Positions 1-6,642 of a stretch of DNA of 7,563 bases are shown piece by piece. Where the stretch lies: contig JAGYNF010000076.1 of NCBI GenBank assembly GCA_018400215.1, forward strand, positions 1 to 7,563. The letters are read 5' to 3'. Each line of letters starts with the position of its first letter. Position 1 is the stretch's first letter. A model generated the notes under the pieces. That model did no database searches and was not told where the DNA came from. It saw only the letters and a list, made by a program, of their open reading frames with translations. Origin of the DNA: Cyanobium sp. M55B138. GTDB taxonomy: Bacteria; Cyanobacteriota; Cyanobacteriia; PCC-6307; Cyanobiaceae. The translations under genes were made by a program, and so were the position numbers.

Positions 1-1284
1 CTCGAACAGGTTCTCCAGCACGCGCATGGCCGCATGGCGCTGCTGGCGGGGCTGGGGAGCGCGAATGTTGGTGACGGGGGTGTGCAAAATCTTATTGATG
101 ATCCCCTTGCTCAGGGCTTCCACCACCTTCCGTTCTCGGGCGGAGAGGTCGGGACCCATGCGGCTGAGGGCCTTCTGCAGCTCCTGTTCGCGAATGTCCT
201 CCAACTGCTTGCGCAGGCGATTCACCACCGGCACGGCCTCCAGACCATCCCACCACTCAAGGAACAGCCGGGCCTCCTCCACCAGCATGCCCTCGGCCTC
301 CGCCGCGATCTCCCGACGGGCTTCCTGATTGCGGCAGACCACCTCCTGCAGATCATCCACATCGAAGGACTGCACCCCCTGCAGCTCGGCCGTATCCGCG
401 GCGATGTTGCGGGGCACACCGATGTCGATCAACATCAGCGAGCTGCGGCGGTTGAGGGCGCTGAGGCGCTGGGCCGAGATGATCGGCTCCTCCGCGGCGG
501 TGCTCGTGAACACCAGCGAGCAGGTGCTGAGGCAGTGGTCCAGCTCCTCCAGGGGACGACACTGAACGGGCAGGGCGGGGAAGTCGGCGGCCAGCAGCTC
601 GGCCCGACTCACGGTGCGGTTCAGCAGCACCACCCCACGGCAACCCTTGGCCTGGAGGTGCTGCAGCAGCAGCCGCGCCATGCGGCCAGCGCCCACCACC
701 GCCACCTGCTCCTGGTCGAGGGGCACGAGCTCGTCGGCCCCCCGGCCCTGGCCCACCTTCAGCTGGGCCAACTCAACGGCGGCCGAACTGATCGAAACAG
801 CCCCGGTGCCCAGGTTGGTTTCGCTGCGCACCCGTTTGCCGGTGCTGACGGCTTGGTTCAGCAGGCGATTGAGAATGGGCCCCACGGAGCGGTGCTCCTG
901 GCCGAGCCGCACCATTTTTTTGACCTGGGAGAGAATTTGCCCCTCGCCCAGCACCAGCGAATCGAGGCCAGCGGCAACCCGCAGCAGGTGGGCGATCGCC
1001 TCCTCGTGGTGGTAGGTGAACAGGTGGGGGGACAGCTCCTCAAAGGCCAGACCAGAGTGCTGGCTGAGGAAGGCGCCAACGGCATCGATGCCCTGCTCCG
1101 GGTGGCGCAGCAGGGCATAGATCTCCAGCCGGTTGCAGGTGCTGAGAATGGAGGCCTCGAGCACCTGGTCGTCGCCCCGAAGCTGCTGGAGGGAGGCCTC
1201 CATGGTTTGCTCCGGGATGCTGAGCCGCTCCCGGATTTCCACCGGAGCGGTGCGATGGCTCAGTCCGACGACCGCGATGTGCAT
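1..1284 (-). CDS. hemA: Glutamyl-tRNA reductase, 3' end cut by the window edge
   Basis: This gene encodes the NADPH-dependent enzyme that reduces glutamyl-tRNA(Glu) to glutamate-1-semialdehyde, the first committed step of C5-pathway tetrapyrrole synthesis (chlorophyll, haem, bilins), in the cytoplasm. I translated 428 codons by hand. The N-terminus reads MHIAVVGLSHRTAPVEIRER. The catalytic motif STCNRLEIY carries the nucleophilic Cys50. The nucleotide-binding motif GAGRMA is at 198-203, followed by VVLLNRT, and DIGVPRN is near 287-293. The C-terminal dimerisation helix region ends in RVLENLF at the edge. Family members are about 420-435 residues, so only a few residues and the stop should be missing. 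The ATG at 1284 is secure: an in-frame TGA lies only 21 nt upstream (1306-1308) with no GTG or TTG between. There is no close Shine-Dalgarno sequence; a GGAGG at 1318-1322 is over 30 nt away. It follows glpX by 39 nt on the same strand, so co-transcription is likely. Confidence 0.97.
   Translation of the reverse strand, partial: MHIAVVGLSHRTAPVEIRERLSIPEQTMEASLQQLRGDDQVLEASILSTCNRLEIYALLRHPEQGIDAVGAFLSQHSGLAFEELSPHLFTYHHEEAIAHLLRVAAGLDSLVLGEGQILSQVKKMVRLGQEHRSVGPILNRLLNQAVSTGKRVRSETNLGTGAVSISSAAVELAQLKVGQGRGADELVPLDQEQVAVVGAGRMARLLLQHLQAKGCRGVVLLNRTVSRAELLAADFPALPVQCRPLEELDHCLSTCSLVFTSTAAEEPIISAQRLSALNRRSSLMLIDIGVPRNIAADTAELQGVQSFDVDDLQEVVCRNQEARREIAAEAEGMLVEEARLFLEWWDGLEAVPVVNRLRKQLEDIREQELQKALSRMGPDLSARERKVVEALSKGIINKILHTPVTNIRAPQPRQQRHAAMRVLENLFE
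992..999. repeat. HIP1 octamer, extended form
   Basis: This is GCGATCGC within the 10-bp palindrome GGCGATCGCC, inside hemA. HIP1 is the highly iterated palindrome found across many cyanobacterial genomes. It supports a cyanobacterial source but is also compatible with chance in GC-rich DNA. Confidence 0.6.
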
Positions 1285-1301
1285 GGAGGGGAGGGGGTGG
1301 G
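1285..1301 (+). other. G-rich tract (possible G-quadruplex) abutting the hemA start codon
   Basis: The plus strand reads GGAGGGGAGGGGGTGGG directly next to the hemA ATG, inside the 39-nt glpX-hemA spacer. It has four G-runs of 2, 4, 5 and 3 separated by single bases. This is the template strand for hemA, so the mRNA leader is the C-rich complement, with no purine-rich ribosome-binding site. Quadruplex formation is inferred from composition only; in a GC-rich genome it may be chance. Confidence 0.3.
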
Positions 1302-1323
1302 CCGATCAGACAGTCCGCCTCCT

Positions 1324-2328
1324 TCAGTGAAGCGCAATGCTCTGGGCGCCGTCCTTGATGTGCACGGTGGTGGTGAACCGGGCCGTGTTGTCGAGGGTGC
1401 TGATCACCAGGCTGCTCGTGCGGGTGCAGTCCTTCTCGAACTTCACCCCGTCGAACAGCAGGCCATCGGTGATGCCACTGCCGGCGAACATCACATTCTC
1501 GCCGCAGGCAAGCTCCTCGGCCTCATACACCTTGTCGGGATCGGTGATGCCCATCTCGGTCAGGCGCGCCAGGTTGCCCTCCTTGGTGAGGCCCTCCCAC
1601 TCGGAGGTCTGGGCCACGGCCGGGTCATACACCAGCTGGCCCTGGAAGTGGCCGCCCAGGGCCCGCAGGGCTGCGGCGGAGATCACGCCTTCAGGGGCAG
1701 CCCCAATGCCCATCAGGCAGTGGGTGCCGGTGCCAGCGAAGCCACAGGCGATCGCGGCCTGCACATCGCCATCGGAGATGGGCTGCACCCGGGCGCCGGT
1801 GGCGCGGATCTCGGCGATCAGGTCCTTGTGGCGGGCCCGATCCATCACCACAATCACCAGCTCATCGGCCGGCATGCCGAGGCATTCGCTGAGGATGCGG
1901 ATGTTTTCCGTGGCGGATTTGTTGATGTCCACCTTGCCCTTGGCGGCCGGAGGGGCGGCCAACTTCTTCATGTAGAAATCGGGGGCGTTGAACAGGCCAC
2001 CGCGGTCGGACGCCGCCAGAACGGCCATCGAGCCCCGTTGGCTGTTGGCACAGAGGTTGGTGCCCTCGCAGGGATCCACGGCGAAATCGACGCCCGGGCC
2101 GCTGCCGCTGCCGACTTCTTCCCCGATGTACAGCATGGGGGCCTCATCCCGCTCCCCTTCGCCGATCACGATCCGGCCCTGCATCTGGATCTGACCCATG
2201 CGTTCCCGCATGGCCTCGACCGCGGCAGCATCGGCCTCGTTTTTGAGGCCCAGGCCCGTGAGCTTGGCCGAGGCGATGGCGGCCTGTTCGACGACCTCGA
2301 GAATTTCCTGAATGAGGGTGCGATCCAC
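1324..2328 (-). CDS. glpX: Class II fructose-1,6-/sedoheptulose-1,7-bisphosphatase
   Basis: This gene encodes the bifunctional F/SBPase of cyanobacteria, a metal-dependent cytoplasmic phosphatase that removes the C1 phosphate from fructose-1,6- and sedoheptulose-1,7-bisphosphate in the Calvin cycle and gluconeogenesis. Numbering from the GTG at 2328, the family metal and active-site residues are present: Asp33, Glu57 ([10 protein letters not shown]), Asp85 (VDPCEGTN) and Glu213 (GAAPEG). The protein is 334 residues, the usual length for marine Synechococcus, and ends [11 protein letters not shown] chose GTG because homologs begin M-D-x-T-L-I-Q-E-I-L; an upstream ATG-like start at 2400 would add 24 residues that look unrelated to the family. 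Cyanobacterial members are reported to be AMP-sensitive and redox-regulated, but regulation is not visible here. It is divergent from rpe and 39 nt upstream of hemA. Confidence 0.97.
   Translation of the reverse strand: MDRTLIQEILEVVEQAAIASAKLTGLGLKNEADAAAVEAMRERMGQIQMQGRIVIGEGERDEAPMLYIGEEVGSGSGPGVDFAVDPCEGTNLCANSQRGSMAVLAASDRGGLFNAPDFYMKKLAAPPAAKGKVDINKSATENIRILSECLGMPADELVIVVMDRARHKDLIAEIRATGARVQPISDGDVQAAIACGFAGTGTHCLMGIGAAPEGVISAAALRALGGHFQGQLVYDPAVAQTSEWEGLTKEGNLARLTEMGITDPDKVYEAEELACGENVMFAGSGITDGLLFDGVKFEKDCTRTSSLVISTLDNTARFTTTVHIKDGAQSIALH
1748..1755. repeat. HIP1 octamer
   Basis: This is a second GCGATCGC copy, inside glpX, in the context GGCGATCGCGG. It is read as a cyanobacterial HIP1 site, with the same caution about base composition as the first copy. 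Confidence 0.5.
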
Positions 2329-2551
2329 GGTGATCCGGCTGGGGGAGGTACTGAAGGCACGGGAGCTGGATGCACAGGGATCAGGCCCTCGCTGAAGCAC
2401 CCCTTGGGGTGATCTCCAGCACCGAGACCTGTTGCTGCGCGGCCTCTCGGGCCTGAAGCGCGGCCACTGTATCAGCGCTGGCTGGCGGCACCGCTGGGGC
2501 CCCCGAAGGCCCGCTCTTTACACTTTCCAACACCCCTTGCCCCGGCCCCCC
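2329..2551. promoter_or_regulatory. Divergent glpX / rpe intergenic control region
   Basis: This 223-bp stretch has no supportable gene and must hold the promoters for glpX (leftward) and rpe (rightward). The least GC-rich part is around 2513-2532. There TACACT (2519-2524) is a weak -10-like hexamer for rpe, with no recognisable -35 at the proper distance. Leftward, TACAGT near 2468-2473 is an equally weak candidate for glpX. Two short inverted repeats are visible: CACCCC-TT-GGGGTG (2398-2411), and GGGCC (2497-2501) facing GGCCC (2508-2512) around a 6-nt loop. No operator for a known regulator could be identified with confidence. The region is inferred from gene orientation rather than from strong motifs. 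Confidence 0.6.
2398..2411. repeat. Short inverted repeat upstream of glpX
   Basis: CACCCC and GGGGTG arms of 6 bp are separated by TT. It lies 70 bp upstream of the glpX GTG. It could be an operator half-site pair or a small leader hairpin; its function is unknown. Confidence 0.3.
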
Positions 2552-3235
2552 ATGAGCACCAAATCCCTGGTGGTCTCCCCATCGATCCTGTCGGCTGATT
2601 TTTCCAAGCTGGGGGAGGACGTTCAGGCCGTGGATCGGGCGGGGGCCGACTGGATCCACGTGGATGTGATGGACGGCCGCTTCGTGCCCAACATCACCAT
2701 TGGCCCCCTGATCGTGGAGGCCCTGCGCCCGGTGACCGCCAAACCCCTTGACGTTCACCTGATGATCGTGGAGCCGGAACGGTATGTGGCTGACTTCGCC
2801 AAGGCCGGTGCCGACATCATCTCGGTGCAGGTGGAGGCCTGCCCACACCTGCACCGCAACCTCGCCCAGATCAAGGATCTCGGCAAGCTGGCCGGTGCGG
2901 TGCTCAACCCCAGCACCCCGCTCGACAGCCTCGATTACTGCCTGGAGCTCTGCGACCTGGTGCTGATCATGAGTGTGAACCCTGGCTTCGGTGGCCAGAG
3001 CTTCATCGACAACCAGGTGGAGAAGATTCGCTCCCTGCGCCGCCTCTGTGATGAGCGCGGCCTCGATCCCTGGATTGAGGTGGATGGCGGCATCAAACCT
3101 GCCAATGCCTGGAAGGTGATCGAGGCCGGCGCTAACGCAATCGTGAGTGGTTCTGGCGTGTTCGGCGCCAGCGATTACGCCAGTGCCATTCAGGGAATCC
3201 GCGACAGCAAGCGCCCTGCAGCCGTGGCGGCCTGA
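2552..3235 (+). CDS. rpe: Ribulose-phosphate 3-epimerase
   Basis: This gene encodes the cytoplasmic TIM-barrel enzyme that interconverts D-ribulose-5-phosphate and D-xylulose-5-phosphate, serving the regenerative phase of the Calvin cycle and the oxidative pentose phosphate pathway. The 227-residue product has the full family pattern: SPSILSADF at the first strand, [14 protein letters not shown] with His36 and Asp38, LDVHLM with His69, [10 protein letters not shown] (140-149), and EVDGGI with Asp178. The two His and two Asp residues bind the active-site divalent metal, and the Asp residues are the acid/base pair. Phosphate-binding GSG/VFG residues follow near the C-terminus. The ATG at 2552 ([13 protein letters not shown]) matches family length; the frame is open further upstream to 2432 but that part resembles nothing. 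It is transcribed alone, divergent from glpX and convergent with ccsA. Confidence 0.97.
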   Translation: MSTKSLVVSPSILSADFSKLGEDVQAVDRAGADWIHVDVMDGRFVPNITIGPLIVEALRPVTAKPLDVHLMIVEPERYVADFAKAGADIISVQVEACPHLHRNLAQIKDLGKLAGAVLNPSTPLDSLDYCLELCDLVLIMSVNPGFGGQSFIDNQVEKIRSLRRLCDERGLDPWIEVDGGIKPANAWKVIEAGANAIVSGSGVFGASDYASAIQGIRDSKRPAAVAA

Positions 3236-3279
3236 AGCTGATCACCGCCCCCTCAGTTCATGGGTGGCGGTGATCAGCT
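3236..3279. terminator. Shared stem-loop between convergent rpe and ccsA
   Basis: A perfect 14-bp inverted repeat has its left arm AGCTGATCACCGCC at 3236-3249 and its right arm GGCGGTGATCAGCT at 3266-3279. It starts on the base after the rpe TGA. The stem can extend inward by CCC (3250-3252) to GGG (3262-3264) past a bulged T, leaving a 9-nt loop. The right arm contains the ccsA stop codon (3274-3276) and its last sense codon. There is no U-tract on either side, so it is not a textbook intrinsic terminator. Its position and symmetry suggest a bidirectional terminator or a stabiliser of both 3' ends. Confidence 0.6.
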
Positions 3280-4221
3280 GTCAAAGAACCAGCCGTAGCT
3301 GTGCAGACCAATGCCCAGCAGGTTCACGCCGATGTAGCAGACGGCGATCACCACCAGGCCGACGGACGCCACAACGGCGGGCCGGCGGCCCTGCCAGCCG
3401 CGGATCAGGCGGGTGTGGAGATAGGCGGCGTAGACCAGCCAACAGATCAGGGCCCAGGTTTCCTTCGGATCCCAGCTCCACCAGCTGCCCCAGGCTTCAT
3501 TGGCCCACACCGCCCCGCTCACCAGACCCACCGAGAGCAGCAGGAAGCCCACCGTGATCGTGCGATAACTGAGTGAATCAAGCTGCTCAGCAACCGACAT
3601 GGTGACGCTGCTGAGCTGCAGGGGTGCGCGCATGGCACCGGGGCCATCGCTGGCCAGGCTGGCCTGGCGATAGCCGCCGCTACCGATCGAGCTGCTGCGG
3701 AGCTCGAGGTCCTGGCCCCGATCGATGACCAACACCGCCACCGATAGCAGCGAACCCACCAACAGGGCCGCGTAGCTCAACATGATCACGCTGACATGCA
3801 TCACCAGCCAGCTGGAGCGCAGGGCCGGCACCAGGGGCGAGGCTTCCTGCAGCTGGTCGGGCAGGGCGAAGCTGGCAAAGGCCACGCATCCCAGGGCCAT
3901 CGGTGTGGTGGCGGCTGGCACCAGGGCCGAGGGCCAGCTGCGCTCCACCAGCAGCTGGGTCAGGGTGCAGGCCCAGGCCAGGAAGCACAGCGATTCGTAG
4001 AGATTGCTGATGGGGAAGTGGCCGGAGTCAATCCAGCGCAGCACCAGCTGGGCCGTGAGGCAGAGGTTGGCACTCGCCACCAACAGCCGCACCGTTGAAC
4101 TGGGACGGCCACCACTGACCGACCAGAACGCCAGGGGCAACACCACCAGCAACAGGGCAAAAGCGGCAAAGCCAAGGCCGAGCACCGGGTCACGCAGCAG
4201 ATCGAACAAGGTCAGAGCCAC
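3274..4221 (-). CDS. ccsA: System II cytochrome c biogenesis protein CcsA (haem handling)
   Basis: This gene encodes a polytopic membrane protein that, with Ccs1/CcsB (not in this window), carries haem across the membrane and attaches it to c-type cytochromes such as cytochrome f and c6. The 315-residue product has several hydrophobic segments (about 13-33, 46-62, 74-92, 137-166, 222-241, 256-270 and 282-306). The diagnostic tryptophan-rich WWD motif [13 protein letters not shown] is at 244-256. Conserved histidines sit at 142 (MHVS), 269 (YLHT) and 307 (GLHSYGW). The family signature [11 protein letters not shown] is at 68-78, and a hydrophilic loop lies between about 167 and 212. The start is GTG at 4221; no other plausible start gives the family N-terminus. 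It is the last gene of the minus-strand series, 42 nt after lptF/G. Confidence 0.96.
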   Translation of the reverse strand: MALTLFDLLRDPVLGLGFAAFALLLVVLPLAFWSVSGGRPSSTVRLLVASANLCLTAQLVLRWIDSGHFPISNLYESLCFLAWACTLTQLLVERSWPSALVPAATTPMALGCVAFASFALPDQLQEASPLVPALRSSWLVMHVSVIMLSYAALLVGSLLSVAVLVIDRGQDLELRSSSIGSGGYRQASLASDGPGAMRAPLQLSSVTMSVAEQLDSLSYRTITVGFLLLSVGLVSGAVWANEAWGSWWSWDPKETWALICWLVYAAYLHTRLIRGWQGRRPAVVASVGLVVIAVCYIGVNLLGIGLHSYGWFFDS

Positions 4222-4263
4222 ACCTGGCGCCAGTCTGGCGTGTGGCGGGCCCCAAAGAGGCCC
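4218..4263 (-). promoter_or_regulatory. Two hairpins between lptF/G and ccsA, one over the ccsA start
   Basis: The 42-nt spacer can fold twice. GGGCC (4247-4251) pairs with GGCCC (4259-4263) around a 7-nt loop, immediately after the lptF/G stop codon. CGCCA (4228-4232) pairs with TGGCG (4236-4240), and the structure can extend through CCACA (4218-4222) with TGTGG (4241-4245) past a bulge; this outer helix includes the ccsA GTG. No U-tract is present. The role (attenuation, translational masking or transcript processing) is inferred only. Confidence 0.35.
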
Positions 4264-5442
4264 TCAGCGGCTGGCCTGTCGCAACAACCCCACGCCGATC
4301 AGCAGGAAGATCAACACGGGCAGCCAGGCAGACACAAACGGGGAGATGGCGCCATTCACGCCCATGGCGCTGAAGCTGAAGGCCACCAGGTAGTAGCTGA
4401 AAATCAAGATCACGCTCAGGCCAAAACCCTGCCCGCGGCTTCGGCGTGAATTGGGTCGCACGCCCAGGCTGCTACCCAACAGACCGAACACAAAACAGAC
4501 GGCCGGGAAGGAAAATTTCTCCATGATGCGCACGCGCATCTTGCGCGCTTCCTTGGGATCGCCCGATTCCCGCAACAGGCGCTCGGCCCTGCGGGACTGG
4601 CCAATGGTCATGGCCTTGGAATCGGTGGGCAACTTGGCCACCCGAATCGGTTGATTGCCCAAGGGGTAGAGATAGCGGTCAAAACTGGCCGATGTGGAGG
4701 GGGATGTGGCGTCGTCGGTCACCACATACACATGGCCATCGAGAAACTCCCATTGGGCCTCCTCTTCGTTCCAGCGGCCGCGATCCGCCGTGAGCATCAG
4801 CCGCTGGCCAGCCCGCGAGAGATCCAACAGGGTCACCTGTTCCATCACCCCTTCGTTGAACCGTTGGGCATAAAAGAACTGGGTAAGGCCCCGCTCCTGG
4901 GAGCCATCGGGCATCACCACGTCGCCAAATCGGGAGTAGCTGATCCGGTTGCGCTGTTCACCCACAACGGCTCTGCCAATCGCCCGGTTCAAGGTGGCCT
5001 TGGCCTGGAACAGGGTGTGGGGAACGACCGCCTCGTTAAACGAGAAGGTGAGCAGGGTCATCACCAGGGCCAGGGCCAGGGCTGGGCACACCATGCGCCA
5101 GGTTGCAACGCCAACACTGCGCAGGGCCGTGAGTTCACTGTTCCCCGTGAGCCTGCTGTAGGTGAGCAGCGTGGCCATCAAGGTGGCCATGGGAAAGGAG
5201 AGCACCAGAAACGATGGCAGCTCCAGCAGCAACACCTGGGCCGCCACGTCCAGGGGCAGGCCAGATTCAGCAATACGCCGCACCAGGTCAAAGACCGCGC
5301 CCACCGAGAGGGACACGGCCGTGAAGGCGGCAATGCCAAAAATGAGGGGGCCGAACAGCTCCCCCAACAGCCATCGATCCAGCAGGGGCAGGCAACGCCA
5401 CGGCACCAGCAGCTTGGAGCCAGCACGGCTGAGAATACTCAT
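4264..5442 (-). CDS. lptF: LptF/LptG-family lipopolysaccharide export permease (YjgP/YjgQ)
   Basis: This gene encodes an inner-membrane permease of the LPS transporter, which extracts LPS from the membrane using ATP hydrolysis by LptB. The 392-residue protein has the family layout. Three N-terminal membrane helices lie at about 27-53, 72-94 and 118-137, then a soluble periplasmic beta-jellyroll region at about 140-300, then three C-terminal helices at about 310-328, 340-361 and 366-387. The cytoplasmic segment NSELTALRSVGV (101-112) matches the conserved coupling helix that contacts LptB. Cyanobacteria usually have one LptF/G-like protein, so assigning F rather than G is arbitrary. Its ATG (5440-5442) overlaps the lptB TGA by 4 nt (ATGA), which predicts translational coupling. 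Near its middle, a CCAGGG triplication encodes an ALALAL membrane stretch. Confidence 0.93.
   Translation of the reverse strand: MSILSRAGSKLLVPWRCLPLLDRWLLGELFGPLIFGIAAFTAVSLSVGAVFDLVRRIAESGLPLDVAAQVLLLELPSFLVLSFPMATLMATLLTYSRLTGNSELTALRSVGVATWRMVCPALALALVMTLLTFSFNEAVVPHTLFQAKATLNRAIGRAVVGEQRNRISYSRFGDVVMPDGSQERGLTQFFYAQRFNEGVMEQVTLLDLSRAGQRLMLTADRGRWNEEEAQWEFLDGHVYVVTDDATSPSTSASFDRYLYPLGNQPIRVAKLPTDSKAMTIGQSRRAERLLRESGDPKEARKMRVRIMEKFSFPAVCFVFGLLGSSLGVRPNSRRSRGQGFGLSVILIFSYYLVAFSFSAMGVNGAISPFVSAWLPVLIFLLIGVGLLRQASR
5064..5081. repeat. Three tandem CCAGGG units within lptF
   Basis: Three exact hexamer copies occur in a row. On the coding (minus) strand they give alternating GCC and CTG codons, so they encode the ALALAL part of the third membrane helix. 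The array keeps frame, so changes in copy number would add or remove two residues. It may simply reflect codon choice in a hydrophobic helix. Confidence 0.6.
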
Positions 5443-6167
5443 AACCTGAACCCTTCGCCCAGGTAATGGCGACGCACCTTGGGATCGTGACCGACCGTTT
5501 TGGAATCCCCTGAGGCCAAAATAGAACCCTCTGAAAGGATATAGGCCCGATCGGTAATGGCCAGGGTTTCACGCACATTGTGGTCCGTAATCAAAACCCC
5601 CATTCCCCTTAGCCGCAGCCCCCCAATCAGCTCCTGTAGATCAGCAACAGCGATGGGGTCTACGCCGGCAAAGGGTTCATCGAGTAGCAGATATTGCGGT
5701 CCGCTTTCGCCCACAGCCAGAGCGCGGGCCACCTCGCAGCGCCGCCGTTCCCCCCCGGAGAGTTGCAGGCCACGGCGGTGCTGGAAGGCCGAGAGTCGGA
5801 ATTCGTCGATCAGGGCATCCAGCCGCTGGCGGCGATCCCGCTGGGGCACGCCACTCTGCTCCAGGGCGAGCTCGAGGTTTTGGCGCACCGTGAGCTGGCG
5901 AAACACGCTGGCCTCCTGGGGTAGATAGCCAATGCCCAAACCCGCTCGCCTCGGCATGGAGAGGCCGGCCACATTGCGGCCATCACAGAGCACCCGTCCG
6001 GCATCGGGGCGCAGCAGGCCGGTGACCAGCCCGAAGGTGGTGGTTTTGCCAGCACCATTAGGACCCAGCAGACCCACCACTTCGCCGGGCTCCAGGTCGA
6101 TGGACACATGGTTCACCAGCACCCGGCCCCCCATGGCCAGGACGACGTCCTCCAACACCAAGCTCAT
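5439..6167 (-). CDS. lptB: LPS export ABC transporter ATPase LptB
   Basis: This gene encodes the cytoplasmic ATPase of the LPS transporter, driving the LptF/G permease. The 242-residue length is typical. All ABC motifs are present in order: Walker A GPNGAGKT (35-42), Q-loop Gln84 in YLPQEASVF, signature LSGGE (136-140), Walker B YLLLDEP (159-165) followed by FAGVDP, and switch His196 in ITDHNVRET. The phrases YLPQEASVFRQLTV and DHNVRETL are characteristic of LptB rather than of the amino-acid ABC ATPases it resembles. The ATG (6165-6167) overlaps the lptA stop by 4 nt, and its own stop overlaps the lptF start in the same way, so the three genes are probably translated as a coupled set. Confidence 0.97.
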   Translation of the reverse strand: MSLVLEDVVLAMGGRVLVNHVSIDLEPGEVVGLLGPNGAGKTTTFGLVTGLLRPDAGRVLCDGRNVAGLSMPRRAGLGIGYLPQEASVFRQLTVRQNLELALEQSGVPQRDRRQRLDALIDEFRLSAFQHRRGLQLSGGERRRCEVARALAVGESGPQYLLLDEPFAGVDPIAVADLQELIGGLRLRGMGVLITDHNVRETLAITDRAYILSEGSILASGDSKTVGHDPKVRRHYLGEGFRL

Positions 6168-6637
6168 GGCGTCTTGGGGTCGACTGATGGGGTGGACAGG
6201 GGGGCAATCGGGAAGCGACTCAAAACCTGGCCCCCCTCGGCTGGAAGCGCCACGAGCCGCTCTTCCTCCACCAGATAGGTGATGCGGTCGGCCTGGATTG
6301 AGGGCCCCTCCGTCTGAATCACATCCACATCGCCGCTGAGCACCACCCGACCTTCGCGGCTGAAGTACTGGGCCTGCCGGGCGGTGGCCACCACCCGGCG
6401 GTCCGGGTAGACGATCCGCACATTGCCGCTGGCGGTGACGATGCCGGTGAGGTTGTCGGCACGCTGCACATCAGACTCGATCGACACCGTGCCGGTCACG
6501 GGCGTGACGGCCTGGACCTGGACCAGGCTCTGAGCATGGGCCTGGCCCCCGAGGGCCATCGTCAGCCCAAGGGCCAGCGAACGCAGCAATCCAACGGTCA
6601 GGGCACTGGCCTCGCTCTGGTAATGACCCATAGCCAT
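6164..6637 (-). CDS. lptA: LptA/OstA-like periplasmic LPS transport protein
   Basis: This gene encodes a small exported protein of the OstA/LptA fold, which forms the periplasmic bridge carrying LPS from the inner-membrane transporter to LptD. Numbered from the ATG at 6637 it has about 157 residues. A signal peptide with a hydrophobic core (LLRSLALGLTMALGG) ends in an AHA-Q cleavage-like site near residue 35. The body shows the repeating beta-strand pattern of the fold, including IESDVQRAD, GIVTASGNVRIVY, ARQAQYFSREGRVVLSGDVDVIQ and IQADRITYLVEEERLVALP. The tail is proline-rich. Start choice is uncertain: a TTG at 6640 and a second ATG at 6631 are also possible, with no clear Shine-Dalgarno. 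It lies 5 nt after the DUF309 gene and overlaps lptB by 4 nt. An LptC-like role cannot be excluded by sequence alone. Confidence 0.85.
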   Translation of the reverse strand: MAMGHYQSEASALTVGLLRSLALGLTMALGGQAHAQSLVQVQAVTPVTGTVSIESDVQRADNLTGIVTASGNVRIVYPDRRVVATARQAQYFSREGRVVLSGDVDVIQTEGPSIQADRITYLVEEERLVALPAEGGQVLSRFPIAPLSTPSVDPKTP

Positions 6638-6642
6638 CAAAT

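Noticed and set aside
2329..2400. 24-residue N-terminal extension of GlpX
   Set aside because: The extra residues (rich in Ser, Arg and Pro) are outside the family's N-terminus, while the GTG at 2328 gives exactly the usual 334 residues.
34..2412. Long plus-strand open frame of 792 codons
   Set aside because: It lies in codon register opposite two clear genes, hemA and glpX, and is explained by their lack of TTA, CTA and TCA codons. Its translation is low-complexity, rich in His, Gly, Gln and Leu, and resembles no family.
2432..2551. 40-residue N-terminal extension of Rpe
   Set aside because: The added sequence is unrelated to the family and covers the promoter region; [13 protein letters not shown] from 2552 matches the normal start.
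2381..2854. Minus-strand open frame across the rpe 5' half and intergenic region
   Set aside because: It overlaps the well-supported rpe gene and the divergent control region, and its translation shows no family resemblance.
4651..5466. Plus-strand open frame of 271 codons
   Set aside because: It is in codon register opposite lptF/G, with the same codon-bias explanation and a composition rich in Gly, Gln and His.
6638..6640. TTG as the lptA start
   Set aside because: An ATG follows directly at 6637 and another at 6631, either of which is more likely; TTG adds only one residue before the signal peptide.
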